Source of the DNA: Roseinatronobacter bogoriensis DSM 18756
Lineage (GTDB): Bacteria; Pseudomonadota; Alphaproteobacteria; Rhodobacterales; Rhodobacteraceae
Direction of reading: 5' to 3'
Length of the DNA: 64,000 nt
NCBI RefSeq assembly: GCF_004366635.1
Contig: NZ_SORN01000001.1
Location: 262,435 to 326,434, forward strand
Shown here in pieces: positions 54,018 through 63,308 of this stretch. Made by a program: the position numbers and the translations under genes. Each line of letters begins with the position of its first letter. Within the stretch, counting starts at the first letter, position 1. The notes under the pieces were generated by a model. That model had not been told where the DNA came from. It worked only from the letters and a program-made list of their open reading frames with translations, and ran no database searches.

Positions 54018-56123
54018 TCAAGTCGGCAATCCCATATGGCCAAGCAGAATGCCGGTCATGTCCAGATCGCGGTCAGCCGAAAAATCGGGCGCGGTTAACC
54101 CGGTCTGATAGCTGACATTGCCCGCGTTGATATGATCAAGGTTCTGCTCGGGGTCCAGAAACACCCAAGACGGGGCATTGCTGCTGGGCACACCAACCGC
54201 TGCGCGCAGCACTTCCAGCGCGTCCAGTGCTGTGACCTTGCCATCGCGGTTGATATCGGCGGCAATGAAGTGCTGCGCGCTTGCAGGCCCGAATGATGGC
54301 GCAACCCCCACCGCCAGACGCAAGACATCCAGCGCATCGCGCGCAGTGATGATTGGGTCGCCCTGCGACCACGGGCGGGTTGCATCCAGACGGAGGATCG
54401 AAAACTCTGGCAGGGCGGCTTGGCCGGTCCCATTGACAGCCAGGCGAACTTCGCTGCCAGTGTCCAGCGTGAACGTGACGACCGACTGCGGCAGTGGCTG
54501 GCCGAAGGCATCCTGCAAGGTCACTGAACCGGATCCTGTGGGGATCGGTTCTGGCGTCGGTTGGGGTTCTGGTGTCGGTTCAGGTTCAGGTTCTGGCTCG
54601 GGTTCCGGCTCTGGCTCTGGCTCTGGCTCGGGTTCGGGTTCCGGAACCGGCTCTGGCTCTGGCTCGGGTTCAGCTTCAGGCTCCGGTTCTGGCTCCAGCG
54701 GTGGTTCTGGTGTTGGGCTTGTGGGGTCCGGTATCGATTCAGATTGACCGTATATTTCCGTGAGGCTGAGCACCATCACCCTGTCTGGCCCCATCAATCC
54801 TTGTGGAAAGATATCCGCCGCGGTGAGGGTTTGGCCTGAAAGCGTGTGCAAGTTCAGTTCATACCCCCGAAAGGCAATGCGTGCGCCTGTGTCAAGTGGC
54901 GTAACCTCAAGCTGGTTTGTGTGGCGCAGCATGGGCCAGGCGGAAAGGTCAAGGCGGTCCTGCCCAGGCGCAAAATCAGTGATCGTGATCGCGGTTTGCT
55001 GCGGGCGAATGACAAAAACATTCGCACCGCCGCCGCCGCTGAGGTGTGTCACACCATCGCGTGCAATGATGATGTTATCATCTGCGCTGCCCTGACCGTT
55101 GTAAACCAACCCGCCAAGCCTTGCCAAAGGCATGTTGAGCACAGTGATACCCGGATCGCGTCCTGATGTGGTGGTGACGATCAACTGGTCCCCAACAACG
55201 ACAGTTTGAAGCGTGGCCACGCTGTATAGCCCTGTAGTCGGTGTATTGAAGAACGTGTCCAGCCAGATAAGCCAGCCTTCATGCGACAGCGCGAACAGCG
55301 AGATGCCATGATCCGCCCCGCCCACCAACACCAGATCAAGCGGACCGTTCGCGGTCTGCACGCTTGCCCCACTGATTGCTTGTACCCGATAGAATGCAGT
55401 GCTGGCTGAATCGATGACATGATCTGCGCCTTCATAGCCCTGCGCAGCTTCGCGTAGTACCGATAACGAAGACCCCGCTGCACCTGCAATCACCACACGG
55501 GTGCCGAAGCCTGCATCGTGAAAGACCGCCATCCCTGTCGGGGTGGCCAGACCTAGGCTGTCACCAGCTAGGTGCGGCGCTCCCTCGGGGGGCAGGACTT
55601 GCAGCGCATTCTGAAATTTGCTGATCATCAACACGTCGCCATCTTGCGTCCTGCTGATGCCGCTTGTCCCTGACCAGGCCGGGCTATCAGGAGCGCTTTC
55701 AGGCGCGGTTTCCCGCAACATCGCCCAGAGTCGCAGGAACCCGTCATGGCCTGCTTCTATTTCTTCCTCAACACGGTCGAAGCCGACAAGTCTACGCGGC
55801 CCGAAACTGCCATCGGGATTGATCACATGGCCCCAGAATGTCGTTTCACCCAATCCGAAAAAGGCGATCATTTCGCCCCGAAACGTGACCAGTTCAAGCT
55901 GGTCACGGGCGGCATTCAGCGCTGTATTGCCGAATTCGACCGTGTCTTGCAGAATCAATGTTCCAGCGCTGTTAATGCGCCATGCGCTGATGCCACCGTG
56001 GCGCCCGGAATTCACCAGCAATAGCGGCCCGTCCGGCGCATCCTGCCAGATTGTTGTCGCACCCAGAGAGTGGTCGAACATGTCGATACCCGTCTGGACG
56101 CGGCCCTGCTCATGCAGACGCAT
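54018..56123 (-). CDS. Beta-propeller-like secreted protein with dockerin-like C-terminus
   Basis: A 701-residue protein without an N-terminal signal, as expected for a type I secretion substrate. Residues 1-330 carry repeated sheets suggesting a beta-propeller (TIWQDAPDGPLLLVNSG, LVLVGGADHGISL). About 340-450 is a calcium-binding serralysin-type region (HLSGGGGANVF, ITITDFAPGQDRLDLS). A long Pro-Glu linker (about 465-535) leads to the C-terminal module from about 585: a degenerate loop (ITARDALDVLR) and a canonical calcium loop (DINRDGKVTALDALEVLR), both dockerin-like. It ends DMTGILLGHMGLPT. Binding to the cohesin-like domain of the neighbour is inferred. Confidence 0.78.
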   Translation of the reverse strand: MRLHEQGRVQTGIDMFDHSLGATTIWQDAPDGPLLLVNSGRHGGISAWRINSAGTLILQDTVEFGNTALNAARDQLELVTFRGEMIAFFGLGETTFWGHVINPDGSFGPRRLVGFDRVEEEIEAGHDGFLRLWAMLRETAPESAPDSPAWSGTSGISRTQDGDVLMISKFQNALQVLPPEGAPHLAGDSLGLATPTGMAVFHDAGFGTRVVIAGAAGSSLSVLREAAQGYEGADHVIDSASTAFYRVQAISGASVQTANGPLDLVLVGGADHGISLFALSHEGWLIWLDTFFNTPTTGLYSVATLQTVVVGDQLIVTTTSGRDPGITVLNMPLARLGGLVYNGQGSADDNIIIARDGVTHLSGGGGANVFVIRPQQTAITITDFAPGQDRLDLSAWPMLRHTNQLEVTPLDTGARIAFRGYELNLHTLSGQTLTAADIFPQGLMGPDRVMVLSLTEIYGQSESIPDPTSPTPEPPLEPEPEPEAEPEPEPEPVPEPEPEPEPEPEPEPEPEPEPEPTPEPQPTPEPIPTGSGSVTLQDAFGQPLPQSVVTFTLDTGSEVRLAVNGTGQAALPEFSILRLDATRPWSQGDPIITARDALDVLRLAVGVAPSFGPASAQHFIAADINRDGKVTALDALEVLRAAVGVPSSNAPSWVFLDPEQNLDHINAGNVSYQTGLTAPDFSADRDLDMTGILLGHMGLPT
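54181..54362 (-). repeat. Dockerin-like module, copy A
   Basis: Codes the two calcium-loop repeats (ARDALDVLRLAVGV and DINRDGKVTALDALEVLR) of the propeller protein. Nearly the same DNA recurs at 56452-56632 and 59291-59472, both on the minus strand. Confidence 0.7.
54556..54740 (-). repeat. Low-complexity Pro-Glu (PEP) coding tract
   Basis: Hexanucleotide-type repetition coding about 60 residues of alternating Pro and Glu with few interruptions, a stiff acidic linker between calcium-binding region and dockerin-like module. The tract may vary in length between strains. Confidence 0.85.
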
Positions 56124-56277
56124 CTTTCCCCACCTGTATAGTCACCCGAGGCCGAAAGTCCGGGTGAAGCGGGGCGTGGTGCGGGGCGGAATTGCGGCGA
56201 ACTAGTGCCTTTTGCCTTGGATTTTCGTCAAATCCAGTTCAAAGCGTGCGCGCGCAGGTATCAGGCAGAACAGGCTT

Positions 56278-58944
56278 TTAGCCGATATATTCTAGATTTC
56301 CCAACAAGATGCCCTTCATCGCAAGGGGCTGATCGGGATCGAGCGTTGCGATGTCGATTCCTGACTCCACAAAGGCGTTCGTGCGGTCCAGTTCCATCGT
56401 GGCAAAATCGGTTTCGGCGTCAAAATACACCCATCTGGGCGCATTGGCGGTGGGCACCCCAACCGCTGCGCGCAGCACTTCCAGCGCATCCAGCGCTGTG
56501 ACCCTGCCGTCAGAATTGATATCTGCGGCAATGTAGTGCTGGGCGGTGGCCGTGCCAAAAGAAGGGCTGACGCCGACGGCCATGCGCAACACATTCAGCG
56601 CATCCAGCGCCGTGATGGTCGGATCACTGCCCGGCTGGTAGTCGCGGGTCACATGTAGCGCCCCTTCTGTGCCTGCTGGCAATTGAAACGTCACAGCGCC
56701 TGTCGCATCCACAGACTGGGTGTCAAGCGCGGTGCCATCCGGCAGAAGCGAGACGCGCGCCTGTGTTCCCATTGCCAGCGGGTCACCGTCGGTATCTTGC
56801 AGCACCAGATCAAGTTGGTAAGTGTCTGGCTCTGGCTCTGGCTCTGCGGGCGCAAAATCGGTCTGGAAAGTTGCCTCGGTGCTTGCCGTGTCGCCTGCAA
56901 CAGTCACCTCTGCGCTTAATGTCAGGGTGGCACCGTCCGGCAAGGTTTGCAGCATGTCCTGCGGGATCGACAGTTGCCATTCTCCGTCTTCGACACTTGC
57001 AAGAAAGCTTTGGTCATTGAGCAGGACTGTTACGCTGACATTGTCGGGCACGTGCGTGGTGGTGCCAGTGATATGAATCCCCGCGTCACGAATCTCTGCT
57101 GTCATCGGTCCGTCGAAGGGCAGGGGGGACAGCGACAGTTCGGGGGCCGGAAAATCCAGATCTGCGCTGAAGCCGCTCAGTTGGAAATTGTAGGTATTGT
57201 CGAACTGATCGCGCAGTTGCAGCGGTAAAGCATAGGTGCTTCCCTGCTGGAGCAATGCCAGTGTCGAACCGGGGAAATGGACGGCCCAGTCGCCGTTTTC
57301 GATCGTGGCGGTATGCGCGACACCGGCCAGCATGATGGTGACAGCCCCCCCCTCGGCAGAGGTGACGCCCGAATATGTAACGCCGTCTTGCAGGTCATTT
57401 GCGCCCAAGGTGGCAGAGAATGGCGTGGGGAATGTTCCAAGTGTCGGCTGGTCGAAAGTGGTGCTGAAGCTGAATGTCTCATCCACCGGCCCTGCTGCTG
57501 TCTGCGCCGCTGCTGTGATCTGGTACTCGGTATTGTTGATCAGATCGTCCAGATCGCCCGCGACATAGCCATCCTGTGTCTGCCTACCAGCGCCAATCGT
57601 AACAGACCACTGGCCGGACTCTGTTAGGGTTTCATAGCTTTTGTCATTCAGCGTTACGATCACTCTAGTGCCATTTGGCATGTCCTGGGTGCTGCCTGTC
57701 ACAACAAGGTCTTGGCTCTGTTCCTGCGCGCTCATATAGGCGCCGATGGCGGGGGGCGTCAGCGTGATTGTTCCTTGCGCGACGGAAGATTCCAGAACCC
57801 CGGCAGGGGAATAAATGCCATCTGCAAATTGCAGAAAGGTGATATTCTGCAAGGTGTTGACACCATCCCCCAACGCGCTGCCGCGCTGGTCGCTGACAGT
57901 GATCGTGCCGGCATTTACCGTTATTGCATAGTCGGCAAATGCACCTGTAAACAGCGCCGTGTTGACCCCGCCTGCGCCGTCAATCACATTGTTTCCGCGC
58001 CCGACAAGCAGCAGGTTGTCCAGTGCGTTGCCCGTCAGCGCCAGATTGCCCGCGCCCAGCAAGCCGCCCTCGGCCACCCCGTCCAGCAATGTCAGATCGC
58101 TGGAGGCCAGAATCCGGCTTCCGCCGACGATATCTAGTTTCACATTGCTGGCGCTTAGATCGACTTCGGCGCGCAAGCTCTCGCCCTGCCAGTTGATCAC
58201 AACTTCAACCGGATCATCCTGTCCGCCAAGGTTCAAGGCATAGCCACCTGCGCCCGCCGTCGTGATGCTTTGCCCCAGCGCTGTGATCGTCACAGCGCCG
58301 CGCCCTTCGCCCATTGAATAAAACCCGTCACCATCAAGATCGTCATAGGCAACACCCGTCAGAAAGCGGTCGGACGCCCCTTCGCTTCCGAATTTGTTGG
58401 TGATGACAGATGCGTTAAACGTGACCCCATTTGCCACATAGTCTTGTGTAAAAACCTGCGCGATCCCTGCTTCCTTGTAGTCGGCATTCAACAGGTTGGG
58501 CCGGTGGGTGATCGAATAGAACAAACCCTGATGGTGCCCGATTCCCGAAGGGCCAGTCACTATGGCCTGTTCTGCCGAGAAATTGGCAGTTGTGGCCCCA
58601 AAGGCCAGGTTTTCACCCACAAACCGCGACCCGTAGCCTGCATCTTCTGCGCGGTCGGCCGGGGTTGTTCCGTCCAGCCAATGGTGCCCGGCATTTGGCC
58701 CTGTCATCTGAACCTGACCGTCAAGATAGGCCTGCGAATGCACCACGGATGCAGCAGATAGCTTTTCATTTGCCGCCAGTGGCTGGCGCACCCCGTCTTC
58801 GATAGTTTGCGCAGGGGGCTGGCCTGTTTCGCTGGTCGGGTCGGGGTCATTCAATCCGATGCCAAAGCGCGCGGCCTCGCCCAAAGGGTTAAGCCGTGCA
58901 CGGTTCAACTGCTCCAGAAAGAACTGCTCGGGGGCGGTCAGCAT
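56278..58944 (-). CDS. CAP/SCP-domain secreted protein with Ig-like repeats and dockerin-like C-terminus
   Basis: An 888-residue secreted protein without an N-terminal signal. Residues 1-190 form a CAP (SCP/PR-1) domain with FFLEQLNRARLNP, HHWLDGTTPADRAEDAGY and GENLAFG. Residues 190-400 have calcium-binding segments (DLDGDGFYSMGEG and a GRGNNVIDGAGGVN haemolysin-type repeat). Ig-like repeats follow to about 730 and resemble those of the surface protein at 49121. The C-terminus carries the same dockerin-like pair (ITALDALNVLRMAVGV, DINSDGRVTALDALEVLR). GGGAG lies seven bases before the ATG. Confidence 0.8.
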   Translation of the reverse strand: MLTAPEQFFLEQLNRARLNPLGEAARFGIGLNDPDPTSETGQPPAQTIEDGVRQPLAANEKLSAASVVHSQAYLDGQVQMTGPNAGHHWLDGTTPADRAEDAGYGSRFVGENLAFGATTANFSAEQAIVTGPSGIGHHQGLFYSITHRPNLLNADYKEAGIAQVFTQDYVANGVTFNASVITNKFGSEGASDRFLTGVAYDDLDGDGFYSMGEGRGAVTITALGQSITTAGAGGYALNLGGQDDPVEVVINWQGESLRAEVDLSASNVKLDIVGGSRILASSDLTLLDGVAEGGLLGAGNLALTGNALDNLLLVGRGNNVIDGAGGVNTALFTGAFADYAITVNAGTITVSDQRGSALGDGVNTLQNITFLQFADGIYSPAGVLESSVAQGTITLTPPAIGAYMSAQEQSQDLVVTGSTQDMPNGTRVIVTLNDKSYETLTESGQWSVTIGAGRQTQDGYVAGDLDDLINNTEYQITAAAQTAAGPVDETFSFSTTFDQPTLGTFPTPFSATLGANDLQDGVTYSGVTSAEGGAVTIMLAGVAHTATIENGDWAVHFPGSTLALLQQGSTYALPLQLRDQFDNTYNFQLSGFSADLDFPAPELSLSPLPFDGPMTAEIRDAGIHITGTTTHVPDNVSVTVLLNDQSFLASVEDGEWQLSIPQDMLQTLPDGATLTLSAEVTVAGDTASTEATFQTDFAPAEPEPEPDTYQLDLVLQDTDGDPLAMGTQARVSLLPDGTALDTQSVDATGAVTFQLPAGTEGALHVTRDYQPGSDPTITALDALNVLRMAVGVSPSFGTATAQHYIAADINSDGRVTALDALEVLRAAVGVPTANAPRWVYFDAETDFATMELDRTNAFVESGIDIATLDPDQPLAMKGILLGNLEYIG
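56452..56632 (-). repeat. Dockerin-like module, copy B
   Basis: Codes the two calcium-loop repeats of the CAP-domain protein; closely similar at DNA level to copies A (54181-54362) and C (59291-59472). Confidence 0.7.
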
Positions 58945-59073
58945 GAATAAACTCCCTCAACATCAAAAAACACGATGAGATACTTAATGCCTGTTCCTCA
59001 ACCCAGTGCGCGTATGGAGGTGACGCAAAACGATGAACAAGGGCGGCAGAAGCGGTCCCCACTCATAAAGCAA

Positions 59074-59102
59074 GATGGCCCGCAGCACTGCCGCAGGCCA
59101 TC
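59074..59102 (-). terminator. Terminator-like hairpin after the VWD protein gene
   Basis: GATGGCC and GGCCATC pair (7 bp, 15-base GC-rich loop); on the minus strand the stem is followed by TTGCTTT. It lies 16 bp after the stop of the gene at 59118. Confidence 0.5.
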
Positions 59103-59117
59103 GTAGTGTCAGCGCAT

Positions 59118-61835
59118 TCAAAGGGTGTCCATATTGCCCAGCAAAATGCCGACCATGTCAACGCCACCTGTATTCTCGGTCAGGCTGGCAACACTCACCC
59201 CTGTTTCGACAAGAGTATTCTCGCGAGACAACTCCAGCGAGTCCCAATCCGTTTCAGCATCGAAAAAGACCCAACGCGGCGCGTTTGCAGAAGAAACACC
59301 CACTGCCGCGCGCAACACTTCCAGCGCATCCAGTGCCGTTACCCTGCCATCGCCGTTGATATCGGCTGCGATCAGTTGTTGTGCGCTGGCCTCGCCGAAG
59401 GATGGCGCAACGCCTACCGCAATGCGCAGCACATTCAGGGCATCGAGTGCCGTGACGGTCGGGTCGCCGGTCTGCCAATCGCGGCTGGCATCCAAGCGGC
59501 CTACTGAATTTTCGGACAGGTTAAACTCAAAACTGTCGCTGTCACGTGTCTGGCGTGTCAGATTTACGGATTTGCCATCAGGGCGGAAGGTGACGGTCGT
59601 ATTTGTCAGGGGGTCTCCGGCAAGGGTTGTTACATTGCCTGACAGGCTTAACAGGGTGTCGGTCAACCCGCCGCCCGCAACCGCGGGCGTTTCGATCACA
59701 GGGGGCGGCGCTTCGGGCGAAGTGACCTGTTGAACAAACTGGTCAGAACTTAACGCGCTGTCCAGAAAGCTGTCATCTTGCGTGACCAGAAGGTCCAGCA
59801 CAGCATTGTTATAGGCAAAACTGCCCGGTGTCAGACCTGCCGCTTCTGCCAGGGCGCCGGCCTCTGCCTTTTCTTCGGCGGAGAAATCGTCAAGCGTGAC
59901 CATCTGTGTGGGATAGTCGGCCAGATAGAAGCTGTCCGGCCCCTCACCCTCAGCGTAAGTGAACAATGTGCTGTCATCCGTGACGCGCCAGTATTCGCGG
60001 AATTCCCCGTAAACCCCGTAGGTTTCGGCCTCTGCATCATCCCCGAATTGCAGCGGGATTTGCAGGCTTTTCGTCCCGCCGTCAAAAACAAGGTCATCGG
60101 CTATGGTGCCGTTGAAATTGCCCAGCAGACCTTCGACATTGTCTTGCCAATAGGATGACAGCCCCACGCCGATATCCACTCGGCTGCCCACGATATCGAC
60201 CTGAATCAAGCTTTGAGAGTCGTCTGGCGCAATCGCATAAATCTTGTAGCTGTTGCCCTCGCGTGTGATGACACTTGCATCCATTCGGATCAGGTCGCCA
60301 TCGGCCAGTGCGCGCGCATCACCATTGATGCGTAGCTGCGTGGCACCCGGGGCGATCATGATCGTGTCTTCCCCCAGTTGCAGGGCTGCTGCGACATTTG
60401 CTGTGACGTTTTCGCCAGCCGGGGACATGCGGGACTGCAACTCGAACATCTCGCCATTGGTGGCGCGCATCAGCACATATTCGCCAGCGGCGTGGAAATC
60501 ATAGCCCAGCCCGTCATGTGTCAGCAGATGCGGGTCGCCAGTGGCGAAGGCGAGGCTTAGATCGCCCAGGCTGGGAATGAAGAAGCTGCCAAGGACCACG
60601 TCCAGTTCGTCGATGAAGCTGCGGAAGTTCTCGACATCGGTGGCCGACAGGATGACGGTGCCATCGGGGTCGGTGATGGTCAGGCTGTCAAAGCTGATGC
60701 CGGGCACATCGCGCAATTCCGTGGCGGGCTGGCCGGTGCCGAAAGCATCGAGAACAAGAGGGTCTTTGAACGTAAAGAACTGGTTGGACTCCCAGTCTGA
60801 GACCGAATAGGTTCCGTTGAAACTGGGGAAATCGATCCTGACCCAATCAGCATCGCCGATCCTGTCAATCTCGCCAACGAAAGATGCGCCAGAGTTCAGC
60901 ACATAAGGAGTTGTGCTATTCGCGGGCGCATCGCCCATATCTTCGAAGGTCCATTGATTGGCGTTAGCAGTCGGCCCCCACCAACTGCCTCCAAGCTGGT
61001 AGACCCCGGTCTGAGCTTGCCAGCTGACGATCTGTTCATCGCTTGCAGTGACCTGCGCGAAATATGTGCCCTGCGGCAGTTCCTCGTATACAATGCGCAG
61101 AGAGTTAGGCTCATCATTGGAGAAGCTGAATACTTGGCCCTCTACGGGGTTCCCACTTGCGTCGAACAAGGTGACTTCGGGCACGATCTGCGCGCGGGCA
61201 GGGTTGATGAACTCAAAGAGTTCCGCGACAGAGATATCCGCGCCGGTCATGGTCAGGACAAAGCCATCAAGATTAAGCGTTATCGTATCGCCCAGCTCAA
61301 GGCTGGCCAGCACTTCGCCATTGTCGCGCAGGCTGAAACCGGTGAACCCATATTCTTCCAGCGACCCTTCGGCCTCGCCATCCAGAATGTCGACCAGCGT
61401 GATCAGTTGCGACAGCGTAACCGGAAAGCCGCCGGTCAACTCCAGGCTCTGGTTGCCGCTGCTGAGTGTCAGGCTTTCGGGCGCTATATCCAGTTGCGCA
61501 ATGCGCAGGTCGCCATAGTCCATGCTGATCTGGGTGATCGTTCCATTGGCCGTGCCGTTTTCGAGCGCTTGCTGCAACCCTTGGAGCGTGCTTGAAGGTG
61601 TGATGCCACTGCCCGAAATTTTGAAAGTGTAAATTTCGCTATCTGCCGGATCAAGGCTTGCGAACTGGGCCGTAAGGCCAGTTGACGACAGGATGATATC
61701 GCCAACGACATCGTCTTCGTCTGGCCGCACATTCCGCAACAGGTCGCTATATTCCAATGCAAGGTTCGGCAGCCTTGTATTGCCCAACCCATCCAGCAGA
61801 GCTTCAAATTCGGGATTCAAAGATATTGTGGCCAT
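59118..61835 (-). CDS. VWD-domain secreted protein with dockerin-like C-terminus
   Basis: A 905-residue secreted protein without an N-terminal signal. Residues about 1-250 are unassigned beta-rich sequence; 320-400 resemble a pre-peptidase/bacterial jelly-roll segment (IDRIGDADWVRIDF). About 440-640 is a von Willebrand factor type D domain, with TGDPHLLTHDGLGYDFHAAGE and GLLGNFNG, though cysteines of the eukaryotic domain are missing. The C-terminus from about 790 carries the dockerin-like pair (VTALDALNVLRIAVGV, DINGDGRVTALDALEVLR) and ends VDMVGILLGNMDTL. AAGGA lies 11 bases before the ATG. It shares its tail with the two neighbouring genes. Confidence 0.82.
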   Translation of the reverse strand: MATISLNPEFEALLDGLGNTRLPNLALEYSDLLRNVRPDEDDVVGDIILSSTGLTAQFASLDPADSEIYTFKISGSGITPSSTLQGLQQALENGTANGTITQISMDYGDLRIAQLDIAPESLTLSSGNQSLELTGGFPVTLSQLITLVDILDGEAEGSLEEYGFTGFSLRDNGEVLASLELGDTITLNLDGFVLTMTGADISVAELFEFINPARAQIVPEVTLFDASGNPVEGQVFSFSNDEPNSLRIVYEELPQGTYFAQVTASDEQIVSWQAQTGVYQLGGSWWGPTANANQWTFEDMGDAPANSTTPYVLNSGASFVGEIDRIGDADWVRIDFPSFNGTYSVSDWESNQFFTFKDPLVLDAFGTGQPATELRDVPGISFDSLTITDPDGTVILSATDVENFRSFIDELDVVLGSFFIPSLGDLSLAFATGDPHLLTHDGLGYDFHAAGEYVLMRATNGEMFELQSRMSPAGENVTANVAAALQLGEDTIMIAPGATQLRINGDARALADGDLIRMDASVITREGNSYKIYAIAPDDSQSLIQVDIVGSRVDIGVGLSSYWQDNVEGLLGNFNGTIADDLVFDGGTKSLQIPLQFGDDAEAETYGVYGEFREYWRVTDDSTLFTYAEGEGPDSFYLADYPTQMVTLDDFSAEEKAEAGALAEAAGLTPGSFAYNNAVLDLLVTQDDSFLDSALSSDQFVQQVTSPEAPPPVIETPAVAGGGLTDTLLSLSGNVTTLAGDPLTNTTVTFRPDGKSVNLTRQTRDSDSFEFNLSENSVGRLDASRDWQTGDPTVTALDALNVLRIAVGVAPSFGEASAQQLIAADINGDGRVTALDALEVLRAAVGVSSANAPRWVFFDAETDWDSLELSRENTLVETGVSVASLTENTGGVDMVGILLGNMDTL
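59291..59472 (-). repeat. Dockerin-like module, copy C
   Basis: Codes the two calcium-loop repeats of the VWD protein; closely similar to copies A and B, which indicates recent duplication or gene conversion of the tail. Confidence 0.7.
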
Positions 61836-61971
61836 ATACGAAATGATCCTTTAATGCAAAATCTGTGCCCGATTTCAAAAACCCGGGCGCAATTATTAAA
61901 AATTTATTCATTTGTTTATGGCGTAAGAAATTGGTTCAAATCAAGGCTTATTGCAAGTGCCTGTCCGTTTT

Positions 61972-62742
61972 ATGAGTCTGCGCTGGCAGACAGGCTGTGC
62001 GGGCAAGGCGACAGTATTTTCTGTGCTACTCATCCTTTCTGGTTGCGCTGCCCCGCCAGAGGCTAAGATCGGGGTGCGCCTTGCGCAGGCTGATCTGGCC
62101 TATGGCCCTGCCGCGCTTGATCATGCGGTGTCAGAATTCCTTGGGCCGTCTGCATCCGGTGGCGGCGGCGGCAGTTCGGGTGGGTCTAAAAAGTCCGGCT
62201 CTGACAAGAAAAAGGCCAGCGCCGATATAGACTACCGCGAAATCGCAGGGCAGGAAGTGGCGCTTGTGGTCGGCATGGCCCAGCCCCTTGCGGAAGGCTG
62301 GTATCTGGATGGCACGTTGCGGTTGGGGCAGGGCGAAGTGGATTACGTTTTGCCCGCAGGCAGTTTGCGCGTGCCGCTAGGGGCCGCCACCGTTGTTTTT
62401 GACGAAGAGGTGACACTGCAAGCCCGCACCCGCTTTCTGGAAGCCGAAGTGCTTGCCTTTCGGCAATTTGCGCTGCCCGTGCCCGGTGTTCTGGAACTTG
62501 GTGCCGGGGGTGGGGTCAGAAGAACTCACAGCCGGTTGAAAGTCAGCACTGACATCTTTTTGCCCATAGAAATTGACAGCCGGTTTCAGCAGACCCAGAC
62601 CTATGGTGCAATTCAAGCCCGCTACAGCCTGCCCCGTCTGCCGCTTCGTGGCTTTGCCGAAGGGCGCTACTACGGGCGCGATGCTGCCGGAATACGCGGG
62701 GGGGTCGAGATGGTCTTGCCTTTGAAAGCGCGGCGACCGTGA
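61972..62742 (+). CDS. Putative outer-membrane lipoprotein with barrel-like C-terminal part
   Basis: A 256-residue protein with a lipobox in LLILSGCAAPP (Cys about residue 25), a Gly/Ser/Lys-rich flexible segment (about 60-85) and a C-terminal part of alternating strands (YGAIQARYSLPRL, GFAEGRYYGRD) resembling a barrel. No family was recognised. The ATG at 61972 lacks a clear ribosome site; a TTG at 61951 is in frame. It is divergent from the VWD protein gene, and may belong to the same surface system by position only. Confidence 0.6.
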   Translation: MSLRWQTGCAGKATVFSVLLILSGCAAPPEAKIGVRLAQADLAYGPAALDHAVSEFLGPSASGGGGGSSGGSKKSGSDKKKASADIDYREIAGQEVALVVGMAQPLAEGWYLDGTLRLGQGEVDYVLPAGSLRVPLGAATVVFDEEVTLQARTRFLEAEVLAFRQFALPVPGVLELGAGGGVRRTHSRLKVSTDIFLPIEIDSRFQQTQTYGAIQARYSLPRLPLRGFAEGRYYGRDAAGIRGGVEMVLPLKARRP

Positions 62743-62784
62743 CCGCAACGCGGCCTTGCGCAGTTTCAGATCGCTCGCGGGCCT

Positions 62785-63144
62785 TCACGCACTTGGCCGA
62801 AGTGGGGAAAACACCCCTTCCAGATCTTCTGTAAAGAATGGCGGGGTCAGGACAGGAAAGTGTAGCGTATCCTCGGCAGCAGGCAGGTCGTCATGCAACA
62901 GCACAACTTTCGCCCCCATGCGGTCCAGCGCGCCACGAAGGGCACTTGTTGCGAATGTATCGGGCGCAACCTGCACAAGCGCATGGCCGAGGCTTGCCCC
63001 GTCTTCCAGCCCGGCCAGCATTTCCAGCGCCTCTTCTGCCGAATTGGCCACAAGAGGCACACCCAGGCCGAGTTGTTTCAGCGTGGTCGTCACATCTGAT
63101 GCGACCAGCGGAACGCGCACACAGACAAGGAAGTAGGTTTGCAT
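62785..63144 (-). CDS. Degenerate receiver-domain protein
   Basis: A 119-residue protein that aligns by eye along its length with response-regulator receivers (VPLVASDVTTTLKQLG, NSAEEALEML, FPVLTPPFFTEDLE), but the acidic pair is replaced by Arg-Val (VCVRVPLV), the phospho-acceptor Asp is replaced by Gln (ALVQVAP), and the conserved Lys is replaced by Pro (LTPPF). It should therefore not be phosphorylated and may act as a scaffold or protein-binding domain. AAAGGG precedes the ATG. Confidence 0.62.
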   Translation of the reverse strand: MQTYFLVCVRVPLVASDVTTTLKQLGLGVPLVANSAEEALEMLAGLEDGASLGHALVQVAPDTFATSALRGALDRMGAKVVLLHDDLPAAEDTLHFPVLTPPFFTEDLEGVFSPLRPSA

Positions 63145-63308
63145 ACAAAGACCCTTTCGATTCTAGGTCTATATGCGCACACTGAAAAGAGTCGCACTAT
63201 TAACTGCGACATAGGTAATAAAATCGTCGTTATGGCAATACTCGGCCTGAAGTCAGGGTTAATCCGCCCGGCCAATGCAACGCTGCGCGCTGGCCGGGTG
63301 GGGCATGT

